A stretch of 16,218 nt of DNA from an uncultured Trueperaceae bacterium (GTDB lineage Bacteria > Deinococcota > Deinococci > Deinococcales > Trueperaceae), in contig CALDPK010000183.1 of the NCBI GenBank assembly GCA_937911855.1, positions 1-16,218 on the forward strand. The letters run 5' to 3'. Numbering within the stretch: the first letter of the stretch is position 1; the number at the start of each line of letters is the position of its first letter. The notes beneath the pieces were generated by a model. That model was given only the letters and a program-made list of their open reading frames with translations. It did not search any database and was not told the origin of the DNA. The position numbers and the translations under genes are program-made. Of the stretch, positions 6,649 to 13,291 are shown piece after piece.

Positions 6649-7667
6649 ACGTTCCCCGGAAACACGACGTAGCTTCACTGATGGAGGCCCTGCAGGCAGA
6701 GCTGCTGCGGGGCCTCCCCACGGTGGATCACAGCAACCCGGAGATCGCCCGCTACAGGCACCTGCTGGGGGACTACCCGCGGCGCAGCGGCAAGCTGGTC
6801 CGCGGTACCTTGACCCTGCTGTCAACGCTCGCGCACGGCGGAACCTTCCGGCAGGGACTGCCAGCGGCAACTGCCATCGAACTGTTCCAGTCGTGGGTAC
6901 TGATTCACGACGACATCGAAGACGATTCGCTTATCAGGCGCGGCTCCCCTGCCCTGCACCGTCAGGTGGGCATGCCGGTGGCGCTCAACGTCGGCGATGG
7001 CCTGCACGTGCACATGTGGCGGCAACTCATCGAAGCCGACCTGCCGCCCGCCGTTCTGCGCGAGTTCCTCTCCACCATCAGCCGCACTGCCGAAGGGCAG
7101 CACCTTGACCTGGCCTGGGTGGAGAACGGCAAGCTTGATGTCGGTGCGGACGACTACCTGGAGATGGTCCGCCTCAAGACCGGCTGGTACACCGTCGTCA
7201 CTCCCCTGCGCCTCGGAGCGCTGCTCCTGGGACTGGAACCGGCGCCCGAGTTCACGAGCGCCGGCCTCGACCTTGGTGCTGCCTTCCAGATCCGCGATGA
7301 CGTGCTGAACCTGACCAGCGTCAACGAATCAGCAGGCGGCTACGGCAAGGAAGCAGCCGGTGACCTGGTGGAAGCGAAACGCACGCTGATACTCGCCCAT
7401 TTCTTCGCGGAAGCCAGCAGCGCCACTGCCGCTGAAGCGCGCGAACGCCTGCTCAAACCGGCCGTCGAGCGCAGCGGCGAGGACGTCTACTGGCTGCTTG
7501 CAGCCATGCGGCAGACCGGCTCGATCGGCTACGCGCAGGAACAGGCGGAGAGGCTGGCCGCTTCATCGCTCACCACGCTGCAGTCCGTATTGGAACACCT
7601 GCCCGGCAGGCCAGCCGTACAGGCCATGAACGACCTCCTGCATACACTCGCAGACCGCAACCGCTGA
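6645..7667 (+). CDS. Polyprenyl diphosphate synthase (FPP/GGPP-type)
   Basis: This 340-residue trans-isoprenyl diphosphate synthase condenses isopentenyl diphosphate onto allylic diphosphates, supplying carotenoid, quinone or lipid-carrier precursors. The first aspartate-rich motif DDIED is at residues 89-93. The second reads DDVLN at 218-222, with Asn in place of the final Asp. Trp84, five residues before the first motif, is bulky, which in this family tends to limit chain length, so FPP or GGPP is a reasonable guess. Other features are RRSGKLVRGTL near the substrate pocket and KRTLI in the later part. The start is a GTG overlapping the small membrane gene's stop, with no Shine-Dalgarno of its own, so translation is coupled. 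An ATG 12 codons later is possible. Confidence 0.9.
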   Translation: MNVPRKHDVASLMEALQAELLRGLPTVDHSNPEIARYRHLLGDYPRRSGKLVRGTLTLLSTLAHGGTFRQGLPAATAIELFQSWVLIHDDIEDDSLIRRGSPALHRQVGMPVALNVGDGLHVHMWRQLIEADLPPAVLREFLSTISRTAEGQHLDLAWVENGKLDVGADDYLEMVRLKTGWYTVVTPLRLGALLLGLEPAPEFTSAGLDLGAAFQIRDDVLNLTSVNESAGGYGKEAAGDLVEAKRTLILAHFFAEASSATAAEARERLLKPAVERSGEDVYWLLAAMRQTGSIGYAQEQAERLAASSLTTLQSVLEHLPGRPAVQAMNDLLHTLADRNR

Positions 7668-7680
7668 CCGGGACAAAAGC

Positions 7681-7730
7681 CGGGAGCAGCACGGCAGAAG
7701 CCTGCCCTGCTGACGCCCTGTCAGCTCCCG
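7681..7730 (+). other. Intergenic inverted repeats able to fold two ways
   Basis: CGGGAG (7681-7686) and CTCCCG (7725-7730) close a stem. Inside it, GGCAG/CTGCC (7693-7697 and 7702-7706) and CTGAC/GTCAG (7710-7714 and 7720-7724) would form a three-way junction. Alternatively CAGCA (7687-7691) pairs with TGCTG (7708-7712), which extends the first inner hairpin and excludes the second. No U tract follows. It may end the upstream transcript or be a structured RNA element before comF. Confidence 0.4.
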
Positions 7731-7735
7731 CCGAC

Positions 7736-7741
7736 TAAGCT
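7736..7741 (+). promoter_or_regulatory. Leaderless-type -10 box for comF
   Basis: TAAGCT ends 6 nt before the comF ATG at 7748, and no Shine-Dalgarno sequence is present. This fits the TANNNT box seen in front of leaderless genes in Deinococcus. No clear -35 box is visible. Confidence 0.4.
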
Positions 7742-7747
7742 CACCGC

Positions 7748-8437
7748 ATGTTCGGATTGCTGACAACGCTGTCCACCTGCCCTGCCTGCCATCAGAAGCC
7801 GCCCGCACCCGCGGGACTGTGCCTGGATTGCCTCGCCGGGCTGTTCGAAGCCGTCCATCACCCCGGGGTACTGGCGCTGGGCCGCTTCGAGGGCAGGCTG
7901 GCAAGCACCGTGCGGGCACTCAAGTTTCAGGGCGTTACCCGCCTTGCCGAACCGCTGGCTGCTGAACTGGCCGTCCAGGTCAGGCGGCGCGGCTGGCGCC
8001 CCAGTGCCGTCACCTCAGTCCCGCTGCATCACTCCAGGCTGCGCGAGCGTGGTTACAACCAGGCGGAGCTCCTGGCCCGTGCCTGCGCCAGTAAGCTGGG
8101 CGTTCCCTGGCTGCCGCTGCTTGAACGCCCGCACAGGACGGCCCAGCAGGCGCGGCTCGCCACGCACCGGCGGGCAGCCAACACGGCAGCCGCATTCACT
8201 CTGGCAGCCGACGCTCCCAGGATCATGCCCGCGCGGATTCTCCTCATGGATGATGTGCTCACGACCGGCGCGACCCTTGAGGCGTGCAGGCGGATCCTGC
8301 TGGCAGCCGGCGCGGACCAGGTCTGGTCAGCTGCGGTGGCCATCGCCAGCCCCAGGACAGCCACGGACGCCGCCCGCGCAGAGGCTGCGGCAGGCGGCGA
8401 AGTCAGTCCGGAATCCGCATTTACAGGACGAACATGA
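7748..8437 (+). CDS. comF: ComF-family phosphoribosyltransferase-like competence protein
   Basis: This 229-residue protein is of the ComF family, linked to DNA uptake in natural transformation. The N-terminal zinc finger has Cys11, Cys14, Cys25 and Cys28. The middle contains the family segment RLRERGYNQAELLA. Residues 164-176 (ILLMDDVLTTGAT) are the PRPP-binding loop of type I phosphoribosyltransferases. The last 25 or so residues are Ala/Gly-rich and look poorly conserved. The ATG at 7748 lacks a Shine-Dalgarno sequence and is preceded by a leaderless-type -10 box. The stop lies inside the tail of the convergent PAP2 gene, with 17 bp shared. Confidence 0.9.
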   Translation: MFGLLTTLSTCPACHQKPPAPAGLCLDCLAGLFEAVHHPGVLALGRFEGRLASTVRALKFQGVTRLAEPLAAELAVQVRRRGWRPSAVTSVPLHHSRLRERGYNQAELLARACASKLGVPWLPLLERPHRTAQQARLATHRRAANTAAAFTLAADAPRIMPARILLMDDVLTTGATLEACRRILLAAGADQVWSAAVAIASPRTATDAARAEAAAGGEVSPESAFTGRT

Positions 8438-8864
8438 GGCCGGTACCGACCCCCAGAAGCACGCCCACCGCGACCTGCGGGTACGTGTGGCCCAGCAGGG
8501 TCTTGAGCACCTGCGGCCTGAAGCCTTCATCGAACAGGTGCGCCAGTTCGTTCACCAGGTTGTTGATCATCTCCGCCTGCTTGCCCGCCGCGCGGCGTAT
8601 GCCGGTGGCGTCGTATATGACCACGGAGCCGAACACGGCAGCCAGCGCGAAGTACGGACTGCCCACGCCGTACAGGGAGCCCAGCACGGTGGCGATGGCT
8701 GCCACGGCAGCCGAGTGCGATGAGGGCATCCCGCCTGTCTCCAGGAGCCGGTCCAGTGCCATGCGGCGCTCGGCAAGCAGGACGATGACCACTTTCAGCG
8801 CCTGGGCGATCAGGGTGGCAGTGAACGCCGCCACGAGCGGTGTGTTGAGCAGCAGCTCAGCCAT
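8421..8864 (-). CDS. Divergent PAP2-family membrane protein (YuiD-like)
   Basis: This 147-residue integral membrane protein belongs to the divergent PAP2 (DUF212, YuiD-like) family, whose role is poorly known. Motifs are GGMPSSHSA (44-52), YDATGIRRAAGKQA (84-97) and LGHTYPQV (124-131), matching the family signature. Hydrophobic stretches lie at about 10-30, 50-83 and 131-147. A lipid-phosphate phosphatase activity is suggested by the PSSHS motif but is not proven for this branch. Its ATG overlaps the folD stop by 8 nt, making it the last gene of the efp operon. Confidence 0.88.
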   Translation of the reverse strand: MAELLLNTPLVAAFTATLIAQALKVVIVLLAERRMALDRLLETGGMPSSHSAAVAAIATVLGSLYGVGSPYFALAAVFGSVVIYDATGIRRAAGKQAEMINNLVNELAHLFDEGFRPQVLKTLLGHTYPQVAVGVLLGVGTGLMFVL

Positions 8865-9726
8865 GAACCACAGTCGGCCGTTCCCGCTGCAGGCGCGCAG
8901 CCTCCACCGTGTTCACAAGCAGCATCGCCACGGTCATGAGGCCGGTGCCACCGGGCATGGGCGTGAGCCCGCCGGCAACCCGTTTCACTTCCGGGTCCAC
9001 ATCCCCCTGGATACTGCCGTCCACCCGGGTCAGGCCCACGTCCAGGACGAACGCTCCCGGCTTGACCATGTCCGCCCGGATCAGTCCCGGAACTCCAACT
9101 GCAGCAACCAGCACGTCGGCGCGGCGCGTGACATTGGTCAGGTCGGAAGTCCGCGAGTGCGCTACGGTAACGGTGGCGTTGCGGCGCAGGAACAGGGCGG
9201 CAGCGGGTTTGCCAACAAGCTGCGAGCGGCCGACTATCACTGCCTCCCTGCCGGCCAGTTCCGCGCCGTAATGGTCGAGTATCTCCACAAGCCCCAGGGC
9301 AGTGCATGGGAACAGTCCCGGTTCCCCGTTCCAGAGGCGGCCCACGTTGATCGGATGCAGCCCGTCAACGTCCTTGTCGGGATGGATGCACGCTATCGCG
9401 GGAGCAGCGTCCAGGTTGCCGGGCAGCGGCAGCTGGAGCAGTATGCCGTTCACGGCCGGGTCAGCGGACAGCTCACTGAGCAGGTTTTCCAGTTCCGCCT
9501 GAGCCGTTGTGGCCGGCAGGACTACGGTGCTCGCGTCGATGCCGGTCCGGGTGGCGGCACGTTCCTTCGAGCGCACGTAAGAGGCGCTCGCCGGGTCGTC
9601 GCCGACCCGAACGAACACGAGCCTGGGCGCGCGCTCCACCGTGCTTACGGCGGCGGCTACACGCTCCAGTACGGAATCAGCAACGGGCCGACCAGCCAGA
9701 ACTGTGGCGCGGCGTTCAGCCGCCAC
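8857..9726 (-). CDS. folD: Methylenetetrahydrofolate dehydrogenase/cyclohydrolase
   Basis: FolD interconverts 5,10-methylene-THF and 10-formyl-THF in the cytosol, feeding purine synthesis and formyl-Met-tRNA. The 289 residues contain the catalytic YVRSK (Tyr50, Lys54), ILLQLPLP, PDKDVDGLHPINVGRL and the dinucleotide-binding GRSQLVGKPAAALF. The usual PCTPxG reads PCTALG. The C-terminal signature, normally PGGVGPMTV, reads PGGTGLMTV, with two changes at normally invariant sites. The start is a GTG at 9726 inside the nusB end (11-nt overlap), with GGAGAA just upstream. It lies between nusB and the PAP2 gene. Confidence 0.93.
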   Translation of the reverse strand: MAAERRATVLAGRPVADSVLERVAAAVSTVERAPRLVFVRVGDDPASASYVRSKERAATRTGIDASTVVLPATTAQAELENLLSELSADPAVNGILLQLPLPGNLDAAPAIACIHPDKDVDGLHPINVGRLWNGEPGLFPCTALGLVEILDHYGAELAGREAVIVGRSQLVGKPAAALFLRRNATVTVAHSRTSDLTNVTRRADVLVAAVGVPGLIRADMVKPGAFVLDVGLTRVDGSIQGDVDPEVKRVAGGLTPMPGGTGLMTVAMLLVNTVEAARLQRERPTVVHG

Positions 9727-10183
9727 GCCGTTCTCCGAAGTCCGGTGCGCGAATCACCTTGCCCAGGACGCCATTCACGAACTTTCCTGATTCTTCGCCA
9801 CCGAACTTCTTCGCCTGGCGGACAGCCATCTCAATGGTCACTTCCGGCGGCACATCATGTTCAGTGAGGAGTTCCGTAACTGCCAACCTGAGGATGTTCA
9901 GGTCCGACTGGTTCATCTGATTGAACGTCCAGCCTTCCAGTGAAGCAAGGAGGGTTTCATCCACGAGCTCGTGATGGTTGCTCCAGGCTGTTACCAGCTG
10001 ACCGGCGAACTCGACTCCCTTTTCATCAAGAAAGTCACCGTAGGCTTCCGTGCTGTCCTCTGACAGCTCAGCCTCATCGAGGTCCGCGCGGACCTGATGC
10101 CATACGTCAAGGACCGGGGTCTCGCTGCGTTCTGCCATGAATAACGTTCTGAATGCCAACTCGCGGGCCTTGCGCCTGGCCAT
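9716..10183 (-). CDS. nusB: Transcription antitermination factor NusB
   Basis: This 155-residue NusB pairs with S10/NusE on boxA RNA to support antitermination in rRNA operons. Typical parts are the N-terminal MARRKARELAFRTLF helix, the WTFNQMNQSDLNILRLAVTE core and the C-terminal AKKFGGEESGKFVNGVLGKV. The ATG at 10183 is preceded by GGAGAAG. It begins 27 nt after the accC stop, and its end overlaps folD, so it belongs to the same operon. Confidence 0.95.
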   Translation of the reverse strand: MARRKARELAFRTLFMAERSETPVLDVWHQVRADLDEAELSEDSTEAYGDFLDEKGVEFAGQLVTAWSNHHELVDETLLASLEGWTFNQMNQSDLNILRLAVTELLTEHDVPPEVTIEMAVRQAKKFGGEESGKFVNGVLGKVIRAPDFGERRGG

Positions 10184-10210
10184 AAGACTTCTCCGCCTCT
10201 CTGCTTGCTG

Positions 10211-11548
10211 CTAGCCGAGCATCCGCCGCGGCACAAAGTTCGTGTATACGTCACCACGACGATAGAAAGAGTTGTCCAGCACACGTAGGTGGAAGGGGAT
10301 CGTCGTCTTTACGCCTTCGATGACCGTCTCTCGCAGTGCTCTCTGCATCCGCCTGATGGCCTCGTCACGGGTGGGAGCCCACACGATGAGTTTGGCAACC
10401 AGGCTGTCGTACGTCGGCGGGATGCGGTAGCCAGCGTAGATGTGTGAATCCACGCGAACCCCCGGGCCGCCGGGCCAGTGTACATCCGTGATCACGCCGG
10501 CTGACGGCCGGAAGTCGTGATCCGGATCCTCAGCGTTGATGCGTACCTCGATCGAATGACCGGAGGTGTGAATCTCGTCCTGGGTCACGCTCAGGCCCAG
10601 TCCGGCAGCCACGTTGAACTGCTCCCTGACCAGGTCGAAGCTCGTGATCATCTCGGTCACCGGGTGCTCCACCTGGATGCGGGTGTTCATCTCGCTGAAG
10701 TAGAACTCGCCCTGCCGGTCCACCAGGAACTCACAGGTGCCGGCTCCACGGTAGTTGATGTGCTTGCCCAGGCTGACGGCAGCTTCGGCGATCCGTTCCC
10801 TCAAGTCGTTGTCCAGCAGGCTGGGCGCCTCCTCGAGGATCTTCTGGTAGCGGCGCTGGATCGAGCAGTCGCGGTCGAAGAAGTGCACGATGTTGCCGTC
10901 GCCATCGCCGAACAGCTGGATCTCGACGTGGCGGGGTTCCTCAAGGTACTTCTCCAGGTACAGCTCCGCGTTGCCGAACGCCATGCGGGCTTCTTCCTGG
11001 GCGCTCTGGAACGCCCGTGCCAGTCCGTCCTCGGAATGCACGACGCGCATGCCCCGGCCGCCCCCGCCGGCGCTTGCCTTGAGGATGACGGGGTAACCGA
11101 TCTTCTCAGCGAACGCTTTCGCTTCAGCTACGTCGGCCAGCTCCTCGCTGCCTGGCGTCAGCGGCACACCTGCTTCGCGGGCCAGCTTGCGGGCGCTGGC
11201 CTTGTCGCCGATGAGCCTGATGTTCTCAGGCCGGGGTCCGATGAAGACGAGGTTGTGCTCCTCGCACTTCTGGGCGAACTCGGCGTTCTCCGCCAGGAAA
11301 CCGTAACCGGGGTGGATCGCCTCGGCGCCGGTGACGATGGCTGCTGACAGGATGTTGCGCACGTTGAGGTACGAGCCGGCCGCCGGACCGGGGCCAACGC
11401 AGATACTCTCGTCAGCGAGCAGGACAGGCAGTGAGCTTTCGTCTGTCTCGGAATAGGCGACGACCGTCTCGATGCCCAGTTCGCGGGCCGAGCGCAGTAT
11501 CCGCAGTGCGATCTCACCGCGGTTGGCAATCAGGATTTTCTTGAACAC
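10211..11548 (-). CDS. accC: Biotin carboxylase subunit of acetyl-CoA carboxylase
   Basis: AccC carboxylates the biotin on AccB using ATP and bicarbonate, the first half of malonyl-CoA formation. The 445 residues match the usual family length. Visible are the N-terminal ILIANRGEIALRI, the ATP-grasp glycine loop KASAGGGGRGMR (157-168), QKILEEAPS with Lys236, and the active-site run SEMNTRIQVEHPVTE with Glu286, Asn288 and Arg290. The start is a GTG at 11548 with GAGGG upstream in the end of accB. The carboxyltransferase genes accA/accD are not in this window. Confidence 0.97.
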   Translation of the reverse strand: MFKKILIANRGEIALRILRSARELGIETVVAYSETDESSLPVLLADESICVGPGPAAGSYLNVRNILSAAIVTGAEAIHPGYGFLAENAEFAQKCEEHNLVFIGPRPENIRLIGDKASARKLAREAGVPLTPGSEELADVAEAKAFAEKIGYPVILKASAGGGGRGMRVVHSEDGLARAFQSAQEEARMAFGNAELYLEKYLEEPRHVEIQLFGDGDGNIVHFFDRDCSIQRRYQKILEEAPSLLDNDLRERIAEAAVSLGKHINYRGAGTCEFLVDRQGEFYFSEMNTRIQVEHPVTEMITSFDLVREQFNVAAGLGLSVTQDEIHTSGHSIEVRINAEDPDHDFRPSAGVITDVHWPGGPGVRVDSHIYAGYRIPPTYDSLVAKLIVWAPTRDEAIRRMQRALRETVIEGVKTTIPFHLRVLDNSFYRRGDVYTNFVPRRMLG

Positions 11549-11559
11549 CTGCTATGCCC

Positions 11560-12030
11560 TCAGGCCGGACGGATTCGGAACAGCGGCTGTCCGTACTCGA
11601 CCGGATCCTCGTTGGTGACCAGAATCTCGGTTATGACGCCGTCGATCTCAGCCTCGATCTCGTTCATGAGTTTCATGGCCTCGATGATGCACAGGACGGT
11701 TCCCCGGGTGACGCGGTCGCCGACTTTCACGTAATCCTCGGTATCCGGTGCGGGTGCCGCGTAGAACGTGCCGACTATGGGGGCACTCACTTCGACCGTC
11801 TGGGGGTCAAGCGCAGCGGCGACACCTGTTTCGGGTGCGGCTGGTGCGGCGGGAGTTTCGGCAGCCGGTGCCGGCGCGGCAGCGGGTGCTGCAGCAGGCT
11901 GCTGCGGTACGTAAGCGGCGGCCTGTCCCCTCTTGAGGCTCAGGGTGTACTCGCTCGTCTGCAGCCTGAACTCGCCGACGTCAGCGGCCTCGAGGGCGGC
12001 CAGTATGCGCTTCAGTTCCCTGACGTCCAT
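11560..12030 (-). CDS. accB: Biotin carboxyl carrier protein of acetyl-CoA carboxylase
   Basis: AccB is a 156-residue carrier that shuttles carboxybiotin from AccC to the carboxyltransferase. Residues 1-33 form the conserved N-terminal part. About 37-68 is a flexible Ala/Pro linker, and 80-156 is the biotinyl domain with EAMKLMNEI, where Lys120 would be biotinylated. The ATG overlaps the efp TGA by one base (TGATG), and accC starts 11 nt after its stop. Coupled translation of efp, accB and accC is likely. Confidence 0.96.
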   Translation of the reverse strand: MDVRELKRILAALEAADVGEFRLQTSEYTLSLKRGQAAAYVPQQPAAAPAAAPAPAAETPAAPAAPETGVAAALDPQTVEVSAPIVGTFYAAPAPDTEDYVKVGDRVTRGTVLCIIEAMKLMNEIEAEIDGVITEILVTNEDPVEYGQPLFRIRPA

Positions 12031-12587
12031 CAGGCCCGCCCCAGATACTCACCGGTACGGGTATCGACCCGGATTACCTCACCCTCCTCGACGAACAGAG
12101 GAATGTTTACTACGGCGCCGGATTCGAGTGTGGCCGGCTTGGAACCGCCGGACACGGTGTCGCCTTTGACGCCGGGATCGGTCTGAACGATCTTCAGCTC
12201 GACCGTGATGGGCGGGCTGACCTTGAGGGGTTTATCCTGGTAGTACTCGACGGTCACCTCGAGGTTCTCCTTGAGCCACTTCGCGGTGTCACCCATCTGC
12301 GCGGCGGTCAGGGTCGGCTGCTCGTACGTTTCGGTGTCCATGAAGGTGAACACTTCGCCGTCGTTGTACAGGTACTGCAGGGTGCGGTAATCGATGAAGA
12401 TGTCCTGCAGCTTCTCGCCAGCGTTGAAGCTGCGCTCGACCGAGCCACCGGATTCAAGGTTGCGGAACTTGGCTACCACCTTGGCGCCACCCCGGCCGAT
12501 CTTCTGGTGCTGATACTCGAGGACTTCCCACAGTCCGCCATCCATGGCGACCTTGGTACCGGTCCGCAGGTCAGTAACGCTGATCAT
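12030..12587 (-). CDS. efp: Elongation factor P, Arg32 type
   Basis: EF-P binds ribosomes stalled at polyproline and helps form the peptide bond. The 185 residues cover the KOW-like N-terminal domain, the OB middle domain and the C-terminal domain ending DTVSGGSKPATLESG...DTRTGEYLGRA. The loop that reaches the peptidyl-transfer centre reads HQKIGRGGAKVV, with Arg32 at the tip where E. coli has a modified Lys34. The protein closely resembles Thermus EF-P from memory. The ATG at 12587 has no clear Shine-Dalgarno sequence and overlaps the stop of a tiny upstream ORF. An in-frame TAA two codons upstream rules out a longer form. Confidence 0.97.
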   Translation of the reverse strand: MISVTDLRTGTKVAMDGGLWEVLEYQHQKIGRGGAKVVAKFRNLESGGSVERSFNAGEKLQDIFIDYRTLQYLYNDGEVFTFMDTETYEQPTLTAAQMGDTAKWLKENLEVTVEYYQDKPLKVSPPITVELKIVQTDPGVKGDTVSGGSKPATLESGAVVNIPLFVEEGEVIRVDTRTGEYLGRA

Positions 12588-12616
12588 CAGTTATAAACAC
12601 TCGTCATTAGAATCAT
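12587..12616 (-). CDS. 9-codon upstream ORF, possibly coupled to efp
   Basis: The frame reads MILMTSVYN and ends in TGATG shared with the efp start. GGAGG (12619-12623) lies only 2 nt before the first ATG and 11 nt before an internal ATG (codon 4), so the translated peptide may be just MTSVYN. efp lacks its own good ribosome site, so re-initiation is plausible. A rival reading is a -10 box (TCTAAT, 12606-12611 on the minus strand) inside this frame, giving a very short efp leader. Confidence 0.3.
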   Translation of the reverse strand: MILMTSVYN

Positions 12617-12640
12617 CGCCTCCGAAGCTCGGCTCACAGC

Positions 12641-13195
12641 CTACACTGCGAGCTCCTTAGCGTACCAGTCCAGGTTTGGTTTCGCATCGATGGCGAAACG
12701 GTACCCAAGTGACACCCAGAAGCGCTGTGCACGGATGTTCTGGCCGTAGATGGCTGCCAGCAGGCGCCGGCAACGGCCACGCAGGCGCTGCTCCAGCATG
12801 CCGACTGTCTCGCGTCCGAAACCCCTGCTCTGAAGTCCCGCCGGGATGAGGATCAGGTTGACCGTAGCGTCACCCTCCCCCGGATAATCAAGCTTGTAAT
12901 CAAGCAGGCCGACCGCCGGCTGGCCGGTGACGGGATCGAGAAGGTCCCAGTCAGCTGCCAGTCCGGGTCGTGCGGTGATGATCTCGACATGCCTGCGGTC
13001 ATCGCCGAGCGCCAGGCTCAGTTCGACTTCCGTTTCGGTAAGGGCTGGCTGGGGGATGGAAATTATCTCGAAATAGCCTGGGGTGCGTAAGTAAAGCTCC
13101 TGAATGAGCTCAGCATCCTGCTGTGAAGCCTCCCGCAGCGAGAGCGAAGAGACCGCAGCACTGCCGGGCAATACTGCCTCGTCGGTGGTGACCAC
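12641..13195 (-). CDS. GNAT-family N-acetyltransferase
   Basis: This 184-residue protein has a GCN5-related acetyltransferase fold and would transfer an acetyl group from acetyl-CoA to an unknown acceptor. The N-terminal SLREASQQDAELIQELYL is the usual first strand and helix. LILIPAGLQSRGFGRETVGMLE is motif A with the acetyl-CoA pyrophosphate loop (QSRGFG). FWVSLGYRF closes the domain. The start is a GTG exactly 6 nt after TATACT with no Shine-Dalgarno, so the mRNA is probably leaderless. Its stop is 53 nt before efp, so it probably heads the efp-acc-nusB-folD operon. The substrate is not predictable. Confidence 0.85.
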   Translation of the reverse strand: MVTTDEAVLPGSAAVSSLSLREASQQDAELIQELYLRTPGYFEIISIPQPALTETEVELSLALGDDRRHVEIITARPGLAADWDLLDPVTGQPAVGLLDYKLDYPGEGDATVNLILIPAGLQSRGFGRETVGMLEQRLRGRCRRLLAAIYGQNIRAQRFWVSLGYRFAIDAKPNLDWYAKELAV

Positions 13196-13201
13196 AAGCC
13201 C

Positions 13202-13207
13202 AGTATA
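13202..13207 (-). promoter_or_regulatory. Leaderless-type -10 box for the GNAT gene
   Basis: The minus strand reads TATACT, 6 nt before the GTG start at 13195. There is no ribosome binding site between them and no strong -35 box. Transcription should start at or next to the start codon. Confidence 0.55.
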
Positions 13208-13230
13208 ACGTCCGTGGGCTGTCCTGGCGT

Positions 13231-13252
13231 TCCGGCGTGGGCATTTGCCGGA
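13231..13252. promoter_or_regulatory. Inverted repeat between two divergent promoters
   Basis: TCCGGC (13231-13236) and GCCGGA (13247-13252) are perfect arms around a 10-bp spacer. The centre lies 34-39 bp from both divergent -10 boxes, a place where a regulator could affect both. No regulator gene is nearby. The arms are short, so chance is possible in GC-rich DNA. Confidence 0.3.
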
Positions 13253-13279
13253 CTAACGCGGGGGCGTGCTTGAGCCGGT

Positions 13280-13285
13280 TAGACT
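13280..13285 (+). promoter_or_regulatory. Leaderless-type -10 box for the FtsX-like permease gene
   Basis: TAGACT ends 6 nt before the ATG at 13292, with no Shine-Dalgarno sequence. The gap is identical to that in front of the divergent GNAT gene. Confidence 0.5.
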
Positions 13286-13291
13286 CTCGGG

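Noticed and set aside
8284..9867. 527-codon plus-strand frame
   Set aside because: It lies opposite folD and the PAP2 gene, and its product is low-complexity Arg/Ser/Gly/His-rich sequence without domains. It is a GC-rich shadow.
10517..11347. 276-codon plus-strand frame
   Set aside because: It is antisense to accC, which is unambiguous. It is a shadow frame.
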